The position numbers were made by a program, and so were the translations under genes. Positions 39,062 to 48,256 of a DNA stretch of 64,000 bases are shown here, piece by piece. Source of the stretch: Candidatus Vicinibacter affinis (GTDB taxonomy: Bacteria; Bacteroidota; Bacteroidia; Chitinophagales; Saprospiraceae); contig JADJNH010000007.1 of the NCBI GenBank assembly GCA_016714365.1, positions 248,001 through 312,000 on the forward strand, in the 5' to 3' direction. How positions within the stretch are numbered: the first letter of the stretch is position 1; each line of letters begins with the position of its first letter. The notes beneath the pieces were generated by a model that was not told the DNA's origin, did not search any database, and saw nothing but the letters and a program-made list of their open reading frames with translations.

Positions 39062-42000
39062 TTACTCTAGTATAACCATCTTTCTGGTCTGTGTATTGGT
39101 ATCAAAATCTACCTGATAATAATACACGCCTGACGTACCCAACATGGATTTTTCAATGATCCATTCCTGATATCCTTTGCTCAGTTCCTTTGCACTGCGG
39201 AAATATACTTTTCCGGTCATGTCGTAGATCGTTAATTTTACTTCTCCTTTCTCAGGAAGTAACATTCCGATCACAGTCGTCCCGTTCCATGGATTCGGCT
39301 CATTCTGCAACAACACAAACTCGTTTTGCAGTTTGCCCTGTGACCTCAACTCTATCCTGCCTTCCTCCAATCCTTCTCCTATGCTCAGCGCCGGTGTGAT
39401 GCTGCTGCCTATGTGCATCATATCTGATACACGTGCGTCTGCTTTCGCTCTTACTTTCACCGTAAACAGTCGCTCTCCACTCTTTGAACTGCCATCCCAG
39501 CTGAAGGTGATTTTTCCTTCATTCGCCTTGTGCATACTGTAATGTTCTTCTCCAAAATGATTACTTCTGTTGCCGGTCACTTCCATCACTTCCATCATCT
39601 CTGCATTCCACTCCAACGTCATCTGGAAACCTCTGAACTGATCTATGTTGCTTGAGTTAAATTCTATCTCATACACATTTCCTTTCTTCATCTCCTCATC
39701 ACGGTAACTCAAATCCATCACCTTGCCACTTCGGCTCGTTGTGTTTTGATATCCCCGCGTCTTGGCTGATTCATTCACATCTCCCACTTTGATCCCGATG
39801 AAATTTCCTACTGTATTCGATGACATCGTCGGTATGTTGTACACTTCCGGGAAATTCTCCGTAAGCGCTCCCTCCGCACTTCCAAAACTGTAATACTCAT
39901 CTACAAATCTCCAGCTCGTGTTGCCACTGATCTCTTGTGTCAAGCCTAATATCAACTTCCTAAGATCTGCGATGTCTCGCGCCGTAACAGTCTTGCTTTT
40001 ATTTACATCTGCCGCTACCATTTTGTATGGTGAGGTGATCGGCTCTGTACCCAATATATGCTTCTGTATTTTTACAATGTCCGCTGTACTGATGCCATTC
40101 AACCAGTCATCGTTCTTACCCGGTTTTACTGCATACGATCCACCTGTTGCGATTGGACCAAATGCATATTCCCCTTCAAAGTTCGTACTCGTGGCAGGCA
40201 TCGTGGATTGTTCCAGCAACACTCCTACTTTCTCTACTTTACTTCCTCCTTCTGTTTTGATTTGTCCGTTTACATTCACATTCAACGTCTGTGGACATTG
40301 TGGCTCACTCTGCGGGTTGTCCCAGATGATGATCACGGTCTTACACACTGACGTATTTCCATTGATATCCGTTACCCACAGTTCCACATTTCTCGGTCCT
40401 ATGCTGTCGCAGGTATACGTTCTGGATTTATCATTCGTATCCGCACTGAAACTAAAGGTCACCGGATAACCGCAGCTGTGGCCTGAGTTTACATTCAGGT
40501 CGCTGGCCCATACCACCGCCATCTTCGTATCCGGAGTACCGTTTCCATCCGTATCCATCCCTGTCAATCCAATGGATAAATCACGGTGACAATATGCCGT
40601 CGGTGATTTGCAATTCAACAAGTTCACTACGGACTGACATTTTGCGGTGTTGCCACATCGGTCTTCCACTTCCCATTTAATGATGTGTCTGCCTAATGGC
40701 CATGTACCGCTTGCTGTATTGTCTCCTATCGTAGCTCTTTCTATATCGATCGTTCCATCACTGTTTAAATCTACTTTGTAGCGGAACAACAATTCCGATA
40801 CATCCGTACAATCATCGATCGCTTCTATGCTCAGGCTGATCGGGATCGGTCTGCATTGTACATCGTAACTGCAGATCGTCGTATCACGACACAATTTGGT
40901 AATGATCGGATCTACCAGATTGCTCACCTTGATGATCTGTGTATCGCTGAATATTACAATGTTGTTGAACTCATCACGCTGACACCAGTCAATCAGTTTC
41001 CATACCCTGAAAATTTTAAAGCATGGATCCCCCGGTACTGTCTGTGAAAATACATGATCATGATAGCTTAAACCTATCAGGCTGCATTCATCATCTACAT
41101 ACGTTGGAAAATTATACGGTGCACTCAATCGTTCAGGGATCAACAAATCCGGATTGCAAATTCCATTTGTATCCAGATCCGCAGGCCAGGTAATCGACAG
41201 ATAGGTCATCGGATGATGATTCTGTATTTCTATGCTCTGCACACAGCTTGCACTGTTGCCCTGTCCGTCCGTTACCGTAAATTCTCTGATGATCAGACCC
41301 ATTCCACACTGATTCATTCCACTCGTATCTATCCGCTCACTCACTCTTGGGCTACAATTGTCATAAGCGATTCCATCCTGAGGATGTCCGTTTATAATAT
41401 GCCAGTAAATCGGATCTATTACTATTTTCTCACGATCCGCTTCATTGTCCACTACTTTGCCAAATGAGGTCCCCAAATTATTCAGGTCTATGTCAAATCT
41501 GCAATCCACCAAGATATCCGGTGGACAACTGATCAATGGAACATCTTTATCCTGTACCTCCACGCTCACCATGCACACACTTTCGTTTCCGCTTGCGTCT
41601 ATTGCTTTGAAGGCTACCATGATTGTTCTTCCCACATCTTCACAACAAAAGCCAACTTCCGGACCCCAATCGTCTTCCCCTACTATTCCACATGCATCTG
41701 CATCCATTCTCCTCACTTCAAAATGATGTAAGTGACACTCATCAAAACTTCCATCGTCAAATACTTCTGCAGGCACCCAATTGATTCCTGCATCATTCAA
41801 CGCCACCACTGTTCTCCTGTCGCATATCGCCACAGGTTCTGTATCGTCTTTTACTGTCACTATCAATGTATCGGTCGTTACATTATAGCAACCGTCATAG
41901 ATTCTGTATATCACCGTATCTCGTCCTACTGGAAGGATTACTTTTCCGCCATTTTTTCCTATCAACGATCCTCCAGGATAACTGATGTCAACTCGCAATT

Positions 42001-42892
42001 TATCATGACATCTGTCATAAGCATCTATCGCAGGCAACAATACATCTGCTTCACAATCTCTGTGTCCTGTGGTCGCATCAAAATCGTATGGGCGATGCGT
42101 AATGATCGGACCTTCAGTGTCTCTGATCTGGATAAATTGTATGCCCAGAACCATGAACTCCTGATTGCACCACCATTCTCTGGCTCGCCAGGTACGCATG
42201 ATCTTATGCACACATCCGATGTCGCCAAGATCCTGGTCTTCATAATCTACATACATGTTGCAGATGAAGTCTATATTCGGCCATATCCTATAACCTTCCA
42301 AGGTAGGTATCCCTGTAATGCTCGGATGAGGATTCCCGTTTGCGTCAAATCTCGAGATTCTGCTGCACTCCAGATCTACTATCTGATCCGGAAAATCTAT
42401 AAGATCGATGTCCGGTCTTTCTACTCTGATCACCTGTACACAGGTGTCGCTGATATTTCCATAGGTATCCGTAGATATCCAGGTCCTTCTTACTTCTTTT
42501 ATGTATTCCGGATTGCAATCCAGTTTCGTCGTCAACTCATCCAGTAAGGTCACCGTGTATCTGCTGCAATCTTCGATCACTGCAGGATTGGCTGCATTCA
42601 AATTGAATTGAATACAACTCATGTCCTGATCCCTGCAGATAATCTCAGGGGCCAGTTTATCTTCTATCGTTATATAGGACCAGCAAGAATTGCCGTTTAA
42701 TGTATCGGTCACCTTACCAATGATGGTCTTACCCAAATAATGCGAATCCACCGGATTTGGAATTGGGTGATTGTAATGACTTAATTCAATAATTTTAAAA
42801 TCAGGACATGTTCCACCAGTCAACAACATTTCTGGTGTAATGGTCACTTCACAATTCTGATCCAGGGATACATTTACGTTCTTACAGGAAAG
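39062..42892 (-). repeat. Long direct repeat, copy 2 (3.8 kb, 3' part of giant T9SS gene)
   Basis: Partner of 33354-37186. The boundary at the 5' end falls within the codons for the start of the 'KNVNVSLDQNCEV' segment, where a shared module is joined to a gene-specific N-terminus. Confidence 0.9.
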
Positions 42893-43486
42893 AACATCAT
42901 TGTTTGGATTCAAACTGATACCAAATTCTCCAATTGCAAATCCTCCAGCTACAGGTGAGGCATTTACCGTAATGGTTGTTAAAAGACATTGTGCCCCGGT
43001 TGTATAAAAGCCATAATAAGTCGCACCTGCATTCCCTACAACTGCTATAGGTCCTGAAGAGGTCCCATCGTTTGCTGTTGCGGTAATGGTGGCTGCACCA
43101 AAATCATTCCCTTCTATATAAAGATAGAAGGCTCTTGTATCAGGTGGCAAGGTAAGCGTTACTGTATTGGCATTTGTATAGTACACATCGCCTAAATATC
43201 CATGACTCCATGTAGCCCAGCCTTGGCTGACCCTAACATGAAACAACGATGAAGAAAAAAGCAGTGGACTCTTGCAATCAAATCCTGGCAAAACTGAGGT
43301 TTCAGCAGCACCTAATGGCCTTGAATCAGGATTGAATGAGTAAACTGGTATTCCTCCAAGAGTATTTGGCGGAGCCGAAGTTCCGGGACTACCGTCAAAA
43401 ACTATTCCTGCAAAAACAGGTGAAAAGAAAGAAACCCAGATAGTAAACTGGAGTAGAAGTGTGTGAATCTGTTTTATAGAATACAT
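39062..43486 (-). CDS. Giant T9SS type A protein, paralogue with a different N-terminal module
   Basis: A 1474-aa secreted protein starting at ATG 43486 with a signal peptide ('MYSIKQIHTLLLQFTIWVSF...VFA'). Residues about 28-200 form a beta-rich module I cannot name ('FDGSPGTSAPPNTLGGIPVY', 'DTRAFYLYIEGNDFGAATITAT'). From 'LSCKNVNVSLDQNCEVTITPEM' onward it is nearly identical to the neighbouring 1839-aa protein: HYR/Ig-like segments, dockerin-like pair (here 'ADVNKSKTVTARDIADLRKL'), cohesin-like segment and type A sorting domain. Likely an outer-surface structural or adhesive protein. The two genes are separated by about 190 bases, each with its own terminator, so they are probably expressed separately. 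Confidence 0.88.
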   Translation of the reverse strand: MYSIKQIHTLLLQFTIWVSFFSPVFAGIVFDGSPGTSAPPNTLGGIPVYSFNPDSRPLGAAETSVLPGFDCKSPLLFSSSLFHVRVSQGWATWSHGYLGDVYYTNANTVTLTLPPDTRAFYLYIEGNDFGAATITATANDGTSSGPIAVVGNAGATYYGFYTTGAQCLLTTITVNASPVAGGFAIGEFGISLNPNNDVLSCKNVNVSLDQNCEVTITPEMLLTGGTCPDFKIIELSHYNHPIPNPVDSHYLGKTIIGKVTDTLNGNSCWSYITIEDKLAPEIICRDQDMSCIQFNLNAANPAVIEDCSRYTVTLLDELTTKLDCNPEYIKEVRRTWISTDTYGNISDTCVQVIRVERPDIDLIDFPDQIVDLECSRISRFDANGNPHPSITGIPTLEGYRIWPNIDFICNMYVDYEDQDLGDIGCVHKIMRTWRAREWWCNQEFMVLGIQFIQIRDTEGPIITHRPYDFDATTGHRDCEADVLLPAIDAYDRCHDKLRVDISYPGGSLIGKNGGKVILPVGRDTVIYRIYDGCYNVTTDTLIVTVKDDTEPVAICDRRTVVALNDAGINWVPAEVFDDGSFDECHLHHFEVRRMDADACGIVGEDDWGPEVGFCCEDVGRTIMVAFKAIDASGNESVCMVSVEVQDKDVPLISCPPDILVDCRFDIDLNNLGTSFGKVVDNEADREKIVIDPIYWHIINGHPQDGIAYDNCSPRVSERIDTSGMNQCGMGLIIREFTVTDGQGNSASCVQSIEIQNHHPMTYLSITWPADLDTNGICNPDLLIPERLSAPYNFPTYVDDECSLIGLSYHDHVFSQTVPGDPCFKIFRVWKLIDWCQRDEFNNIVIFSDTQIIKVSNLVDPIITKLCRDTTICSYDVQCRPIPISLSIEAIDDCTDVSELLFRYKVDLNSDGTIDIERATIGDNTASGTWPLGRHIIKWEVEDRCGNTAKCQSVVNLLNCKSPTAYCHRDLSIGLTGMDTDGNGTPDTKMAVVWASDLNVNSGHSCGYPVTFSFSADTNDKSRTYTCDSIGPRNVELWVTDINGNTSVCKTVIIIWDNPQSEPQCPQTLNVNVNGQIKTEGGSKVEKVGVLLEQSTMPATSTNFEGEYAFGPIATGGSYAVKPGKNDDWLNGISTADIVKIQKHILGTEPITSPYKMVAADVNKSKTVTARDIADLRKLILGLTQEISGNTSWRFVDEYYSFGSAEGALTENFPEVYNIPTMSSNTVGNFIGIKVGDVNESAKTRGYQNTTSRSGKVMDLSYRDEEMKKGNVYEIEFNSSNIDQFRGFQMTLEWNAEMMEVMEVTGNRSNHFGEEHYSMHKANEGKITFSWDGSSKSGERLFTVKVRAKADARVSDMMHIGSSITPALSIGEGLEEGRIELRSQGKLQNEFVLLQNEPNPWNGTTVIGMLLPEKGEVKLTIYDMTGKVYFRSAKELSKGYQEWIIEKSMLGTSGVYYYQVDFDTNTQTRKMVILE

Positions 43487-44029
43487 AGCAAAAGCGTTTG
43501 TTTAAACCAATTAAACGCTAATACTCGCTATGATCTAAAGAACTGCTATTGCCCTTGGGTGGCATTAATTCAGGGCAAATATACATATTTATTATATATT
43601 ATAGAAAAAACGAATATTTATTTTAAATTTTTTTTAATTGGCCGGATAACTTACCGGGAATCTATTTAAATCAGCCCTATCAAATCTTTGAATGAGTGGA
43701 ATGTCTTTTTAATAGAAATTAAACTTGATCAGGGCAGGACAGAATACTGTTTAAGGTCATTTTTTGGCTTTCCAACAAATTATTAATCCGTCACATATAT
43801 ATAGGTATGATTAACAATAATTAAAAAATTAAATTTTTCAATACAGTAAATTATTAAAATTTTATTCACATTGAATCCACCTTTTTCTTAACAAAACGTT
43901 TTATTATTACGCCTCGAAACGCCAACAAGGTAGATTTGTAGGCCTGTGTCCTTTTTGTATCCTGTTGGCTTTTATTATTTAAAATCATTCTTAAATCAAA
44001 AATTTCATTAAACGGTTAATTTTCAGATT
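43487..44029. other. AT-rich intergenic region between divergent T9SS gene and exbB operon
   Basis: 543 bases with no supportable gene. It must carry promoters for both directions. On the plus strand TAGATTTG at 43931-43938 matches the -7 consensus, 92 bases before exbB, but no TTTG -33 box is seen at normal spacing. A CDS or RNA gene was not found. Confidence 0.45.
43931..43938 (+). promoter_or_regulatory. Candidate -7 promoter box of the exbB operon (TAGATTTG)
   Basis: Exact TAnnTTTG match. It would give a leader of about 85-90 bases before the exbB ATG. Single-element evidence only. Confidence 0.35.
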
Positions 44030-44848
44030 ATGAGCAATCAAAAAACCAGTACTGCAACCCCAGGTAAGTTCAGTGGCATGTTTGCCGCAGCTATTATTCC
44101 GATAGCACTTGTTTTGGGTATTTTTATATTTAAATTTATTCTTGGCGACCCAAGCCATTTTGAAGGAGGAGACCCGACCAAACATCCTCATCCGGGTGAT
44201 TATTTGGGAATGATGTACAAGGGAGGAATTCTGGTACCCATACTTATGGCCGTTTTCATCATCGTTGTTTGTGTGATCATCGAACGGATGTATACATTGA
44301 GCGTTGCGAGCGGAAAAGGTTCTATACCAAGTTTTGTCAGAAAGATTAAATCATTGTTAGATGGAAATCAGGTGGACGCTGCCATAGCTGAATGTGACAA
44401 ACAAAAAGGTTCTGTTGCAAATGTTATTCGCGAAGCTCTTCACAAGTACAAAGAAATGTCATCCAACCAAGGTCTGGACAAGGAGCAAAAAGTTTTGGCC
44501 ATCCAAAAAGAAATTGAAGAAGCCACTTCTCTTGAATTACCCATGCTGGAAAAGAACCTGGTAATTTTGGCAACCATCTCTTCTGTTGCAACCCTTTTGG
44601 GTCTACTTGGAACAGTATTTGGAATGATCAGAGCCTTCTCTGCAATTGCGACAGCAGGTGCTCCTGATGCGGTAGCTCTTTCTACAGGTATTTCTGAAGC
44701 CTTGATTAATACTGCACTGGGTATTTCATCTTCTGCAATCGCTGTAATTTCTTACAATTACTTCACCACCAGAATAGACGGACTTACTTATGGTATTGAT
44801 GAAGCAGGTTTCAGCATTGCTCAAAACTTTGCTTCCAAAAACTCTTAA
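44030..44848 (+). CDS. exbB: MotA/TolQ/ExbB proton channel protein
   Basis: A 272-aa inner-membrane protein of the proton-channel family that powers TonB. Three membrane helices are evident: about 19-38, about 69-87, and a C-terminal pair around 178-235 with the signature 'LATISSVATLLGLLGTVFGMIRAFSAIA'. A cytoplasmic domain lies between helix 2 and the pair. It starts the operon exbB-exbD-exbD-tonB, with 19 bases to the next gene. Distinction from TolQ rests on the tonB at the end of the operon. Confidence 0.92.
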   Translation: MSNQKTSTATPGKFSGMFAAAIIPIALVLGIFIFKFILGDPSHFEGGDPTKHPHPGDYLGMMYKGGILVPILMAVFIIVVCVIIERMYTLSVASGKGSIPSFVRKIKSLLDGNQVDAAIAECDKQKGSVANVIREALHKYKEMSSNQGLDKEQKVLAIQKEIEEATSLELPMLEKNLVILATISSVATLLGLLGTVFGMIRAFSAIATAGAPDAVALSTGISEALINTALGISSSAIAVISYNYFTTRIDGLTYGIDEAGFSIAQNFASKNS

Positions 44849-44867
44849 TCTAAACTGAAGCATAACC

Positions 44868-45470
44868 ATGCCTAAAGTTAAAATTCCTCGGAAAAGCACC
44901 ACCATTGACATGACTGCCATGTGCGATGTGGCCTTCCTACTACTTACTTTTTTTATCCTGACAACTAAATTCAGAGCGCAGGAAGTGGTACAAATAGAAA
45001 TTCCGCCATCCACTGCTCAGGTGCCAATTCCTGACAAGGACATCATGATGTTTAACATCGCTACTGATGGTAGAATTTTCTTCGGTCTGGATGATCAAAA
45101 TACCAGATTGAAATTGTTGGATCGCTTGGCTGCTGCCTACCAGATTGAATTTACCCCTAAGCAAAAAGATGCTTTCCGGACTCTCGAATTATGGGGAATG
45201 GACATCAGATTGCTACCTGGGTTTTTGGATAAAGAACCTAATGAAAGAGCCAACACCATTCAACCTGGATTAAAAATTGACACAACAGGTGGTGCACAGA
45301 TAGAAGACTTGATTTTGTTTTCCAGACAGGAAAACAACAATCTCAGAATTGCCATCAAGGCAGATAAAGCTACAGAGTACAAGTCGTTTGATAAACTGAT
45401 AGAAGCACTTCAAAACCGTAAGGTGAACAAGTTCAACATCGTTACCTCAGCGCGTGCAGGAAAAGAATAA
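44868..45470 (+). CDS. exbD: ExbD/TolR family biopolymer transport protein (first copy)
   Basis: A 200-aa protein with a short cytoplasmic N-terminus, one membrane helix (about 17-35) carrying the conserved proton-path Asp in 'IDMTAMCDVAFLLLTFFI', and a periplasmic domain. It works with ExbB to transmit proton motive force to TonB. It is longer than enteric ExbD (about 140 aa) because of an insertion of roughly 60 residues in the middle of the periplasmic domain (around 90-150). 19 bases after exbB and 30 before the second exbD. Confidence 0.92.
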   Translation: MPKVKIPRKSTTIDMTAMCDVAFLLLTFFILTTKFRAQEVVQIEIPPSTAQVPIPDKDIMMFNIATDGRIFFGLDDQNTRLKLLDRLAAAYQIEFTPKQKDAFRTLELWGMDIRLLPGFLDKEPNERANTIQPGLKIDTTGGAQIEDLILFSRQENNNLRIAIKADKATEYKSFDKLIEALQNRKVNKFNIVTSARAGKE

Positions 45471-45500
45471 TTTTTGTAAGAGCATAAATACTAAATAAAA

Positions 45501-46073
45501 ATGGCTGAAATGAATATCCCCCAGGGCGGGGGTAAGAAAGGTCACAAAAAAGTAAGGTCTAAAAAAATGTCCACCAGAGTGGACCTCACTGCGATGGTGG
45601 ATCTTGGATTCTTGCTCATCACATTCTTTATGTTGGCTACCACCTTCAATAAGCCAAAAACTATGGAGGTAAATAAACCAGCCAAAGAAGATAAGATTGA
45701 TAAAAAAGATGAACCACCTATAAAAATGTCAAAAACGGTGAGCCTAATGCTCGGCGACAACGACAAGGTTTATTGGTACATCTCTCCCGATGAAATTGAT
45801 GCCAATACCCAGTTAACACTTGATAGTGTTGACTACAGTTCTACCGGGTTGAGAAAAGTAATCCAACGCCGACAAAGCGAAGTTCAGGCACAATGGGGTA
45901 AAAAAGACGACTTGTTTGTGATGATTAAACCACTTCCTAAGAGTAAGGTGAAAAATACAGTGGATGTATTGGATGAGATGACCATAAATGGCGTTACCAG
46001 ATACGCCATACTTCAACCAAATGATCCTATTGATTCACTGGTTGCTCTAAAAGTTGGTCAATCAAGGAAATAA
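45501..46073 (+). CDS. exbD: ExbD/TolR family biopolymer transport protein (second copy)
   Basis: A 190-aa ExbD family protein: a basic N-terminus, one membrane helix (about 28-48) with the conserved Asp in 'VDLTAMVDLGFLLITFFM', then a Lys-rich linker and periplasmic domain. Two unlike exbD genes after exbB is the usual Bacteroidota arrangement. The 3' half from about 45738 lies in a tandem duplication; a decayed copy is at 47871-48208. tonB follows after 48 bases. Confidence 0.92.
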   Translation: MAEMNIPQGGGKKGHKKVRSKKMSTRVDLTAMVDLGFLLITFFMLATTFNKPKTMEVNKPAKEDKIDKKDEPPIKMSKTVSLMLGDNDKVYWYISPDEIDANTQLTLDSVDYSSTGLRKVIQRRQSEVQAQWGKKDDLFVMIKPLPKSKVKNTVDVLDEMTINGVTRYAILQPNDPIDSLVALKVGQSRK

Positions 46074-46121
46074 TTTTAATAAATGATTGTTATTCTAATA
46101 AGTGACTAAAAAACAATAAAC

Positions 46122-46946
46122 ATGGCAGACAATCAAATTCTCAAATACGCCATGGACGACATCGTCTTTGAGAACCGTAACAAGACTTACGGTGCGTACT
46201 TTTTGAGAAGGCTTTATGATAAAAATATGACCAGGGCCATCATCATTGGAAGCATTCTGGCACTCTTGCTGATTTCGATGCCAATGATCCTGAAGGCAGT
46301 GAGGGAAATGATGCCTACCGAAAAGGAAGACTTATCCATGAGGGAGATAACTCTTGCCGAGCCACCTCCAATTGACCCCAACAAGCCTCCTCCTCCTCCT
46401 CCTCCAAAAGTGGATCCTCCGCCTATTAAAGACCAAATCAAATTCATTCCTCCAAAAGTTATGAAAGATGAAGAAGTCAAGGAAGAAGAACCACCACCAC
46501 CAACGATTGAAGAAATTAAAGACAAAGACATCTCTACTGAAAATCGTAAAGGGGAAGAAGGCGGTGTGGACGCATCACTTGTTGAAGCTCCTCCTCCTCC
46601 AGTGATGGAAGAGGAAAAGAAAGAAGAAGAGCCTTTCAAATTTGTAGAACAAATGCCAGAATTTCCGGACGGTGCTGCGGCCATGATGAAGTACATTCAA
46701 TCCAACCTAAAATATCCTGCAATAGCCCGTGAAAACGACATTCAGGGTACGGTGGTAGTTCAGTTTGTGGTGACCAAGAGTGGTGACATCACAAAAGTCA
46801 CCATCGCACGCGGTATTGGTGGAGGTTGTGATGAAGAAGCTGCAAGGGTAGTAAGATCAATGCCTAACTGGAAACCCGGCAAACACAATGGTAGAGCGGT
46901 GCCGGTAAATTTTACGCTTCCAATTAAATTTAAACTGGAAGGGTAA
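46122..46946 (+). CDS. tonB: Energy transducer TonB (operon copy)
   Basis: A 274-aa protein: N-terminal motif 'MDDIVFENRNKTYGAYFLRR' (11-30), one membrane helix (about 38-57), a Pro- and Glu-rich periplasmic spacer ('PPPPPPPKVDPPPI', 'VKEEEPPPPTIEEIK'), then the C-terminal TonB domain ('MMKYIQSNLKYPAIARENDI', 'GTVVVQFVVTKSGDI', ending 'VNFTLPIKFKLEG'). It connects ExbBD to outer-membrane receptors. Its stop codon overlaps the ATG of the small membrane gene (TAATG). Confidence 0.94.
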   Translation: MADNQILKYAMDDIVFENRNKTYGAYFLRRLYDKNMTRAIIIGSILALLLISMPMILKAVREMMPTEKEDLSMREITLAEPPPIDPNKPPPPPPPKVDPPPIKDQIKFIPPKVMKDEEVKEEEPPPPTIEEIKDKDISTENRKGEEGGVDASLVEAPPPPVMEEEKKEEEPFKFVEQMPEFPDGAAAMMKYIQSNLKYPAIARENDIQGTVVVQFVVTKSGDITKVTIARGIGGGCDEEAARVVRSMPNWKPGKHNGRAVPVNFTLPIKFKLEG

Positions 46947-47119
46947 TGCCGGATTCCTTAAGGAAAGGATTTCTATTGCTCTTAGGCATATCGTATGTAG
47001 GTTTGGGAATTTTCCTTTTTTATCGAAAAGTCCTGGATCTTTTTCCTTGGGATCAGCTATTAGCAGGTCTGTTTGTATTGTACGGATGTTGGCGTGTATA
47101 CCGCGCAATTAAAATATAA
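46946..47119 (+). CDS. Small two-helix membrane protein, translationally coupled to tonB
   Basis: A 57-aa protein starting MPDSLRKGFLLLLGISYVGL. The ATG shares its A with the tonB stop (TAATG), the classical arrangement for translational coupling. Two hydrophobic segments (about 9-26 and 37-49) flank a charged turn with 'YRKVLDLFPWDQ'. The codon pattern, coupling and a downstream terminator support a real gene; I do not recognise the family. A decayed copy follows the second tonB, showing the pair was once duplicated together. It may assist the TonB complex, but this is inference from position only. Confidence 0.7.
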   Translation: MPDSLRKGFLLLLGISYVGLGIFLFYRKVLDLFPWDQLLAGLFVLYGCWRVYRAIKI

Positions 47120-47137
47120 AATCGGATTTAACTTTTT

Positions 47138-47169
47138 AATCCTGCAAGAAAACTTGCAGGATTTTTTTT
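47138..47169 (+). terminator. Rho-independent terminator of the exbB-exbD-exbD-tonB operon
   Basis: A perfect 11-bp stem (47138-47148 with 47153-47163), an AAAA loop and a T-run to 47169. It closes the operon 19 bases past the small membrane gene. Confidence 0.92.
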
Positions 47170-47371
47170 CATAAACCCATTATATGCATTAGGATTTCTA
47201 TTCCAAGTCAAAATACCTTCAAATACAAGCACTTCCTCGATTTTTCTCCAGCACCATAGGATTCCACTATGGCTAGTCAAAAAATCTTGCGGGAGCGCTT
47301 TTCTTTATTGGTCTTTTGCCTTTCATAACGAAACCCTAATGCATAAAATGGGATAAAAAATAGACACTGAT

Positions 47372-47839
47372 ATGGCTGAGGAAAAAATTATTAAGAACAC
47401 CATTCAAATCATTGCCACTCCTTCCAAAGTGTGGGATGCTTTAGTGAATCCCGATAAAACTAAAAAATATATGTTCGGATGTGAGACAGTGTCGGATTGG
47501 AAAGTGGGCAGTTCGCTGCTGTGGAAAGGGGAATACAATGGACAATCAATCGTATTTGTAAAAGGAAATATCATTGCCATTGATCCGGGAAAATTTTTGG
47601 CCTATACAGTTATTGATCCAAACAATAACGAAATACCGGACCTTCCTGAAAATTATTTAACCGTGACTTACAGTTTGATTCAAGAAGACCATCATACTAC
47701 TTTAACGGTAACTCAGGGAGACTATTCCAAAGTTGCCGAGGGAGAAAAAAGATATCAAGAGTCTTACAACAATGGAGAAGGATGGAATCCAATATTAGTC
47801 CAAATTAAAAATTTAGTTGAATCTGATTCAGTACTCTAA
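47372..47839 (+). CDS. SRPBCC/AHSA1-like domain protein
   Basis: A 155-aa cytoplasmic protein with the START/Bet v1-like fold of the AHSA1 type: 'IKNTIQIIATPSKVWDALVNPDKTKKYMFG' at the N-terminus, 'VGSSLLWKGEYNG' and 'LTVTYSLIQEDHHTTLTVTQGDY' further on. Such proteins bind hydrophobic ligands or partners; no specific function can be assigned. It lies in duplication unit A, after the operon terminator, so it has its own promoter. Its copy in unit B is reduced to a short remnant. Confidence 0.8.
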   Translation: MAEEKIIKNTIQIIATPSKVWDALVNPDKTKKYMFGCETVSDWKVGSSLLWKGEYNGQSIVFVKGNIIAIDPGKFLAYTVIDPNNNEIPDLPENYLTVTYSLIQEDHHTTLTVTQGDYSKVAEGEKRYQESYNNGEGWNPILVQIKNLVESDSVL

Positions 47840-47870
47840 ATTTAATCAGAAAAATATTTTTTTCTATACC

Positions 47871-48208
47871 ATGAGCTTGATGATTGTCGACTATTACAAA
47901 GTCTAATGGTACAACTCTCCCTTTTGAATTGATTCAACACCCAACAGACACTCGACAGTGTAGATTACTGTTTGTTTCACCGGATTGAGAAAAATAATCC
48001 AGCGCCACCTAAACAAGTTAGAGACTCAATGGGGTAAGAAAGATGAATCATTTGTGATGATTAAACCACCTCCTCATTTATAAATCATGAACATGGTGTA
48101 ATCTTGAATGCAAAGACTATGAATGAAGTCAAAGTAGGTGCCATTCTCCTCCCAAATGATCCTTTTGATTAACAGATCACATTAAATTTGGTCAATCAAG
48201 TGAATGAT
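47871..48208 (+). pseudogene. Decayed copy of the second exbD (3' part)
   Basis: Aligns by eye with 45738-46073: shared strings include GAGAAAAATAATCCAGCGCC against GAGAAAAGTAATCCAACGCC, 'caatggggtaagaaagatga', 'tttgtgatgattaaaccacc' and 'ggtcaatcaa'. Several stops and frame changes destroy the reading frame. It lacks the membrane helix and start, so it is a duplication remnant, not a gene. Confidence 0.8.
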
Positions 48209-48256
48209 TTTATTAAATGAACGTTATCCATAATAAGGACATAAAAAACAAAAATC

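Larger units (their letters stand above)
45738..47870 (+). repeat. Tandem duplication unit A (exbD 3' end, tonB, small membrane gene, terminator, SRPBCC gene)
   Basis: This stretch of about 2133 bases is intact and is followed directly by a second, diverged copy starting at 47871 ('atgagcttgatg' against 'gtgagcctaatg' at 45738). The offset is 2133-2135 bases across exbD and tonB. The shared right end is the A/T-rich string near 47850-47866, repeated near 49425-49440. Confidence 0.85.

Noticed and set aside
46214..46696. Gly/Ser-rich 160-aa open frame on the minus strand inside tonB (and its twin at 48349-48831)
   Set aside because: It is the antisense of the Pro/Glu-rich TonB spacer; low complexity and fully inside a well-supported gene.
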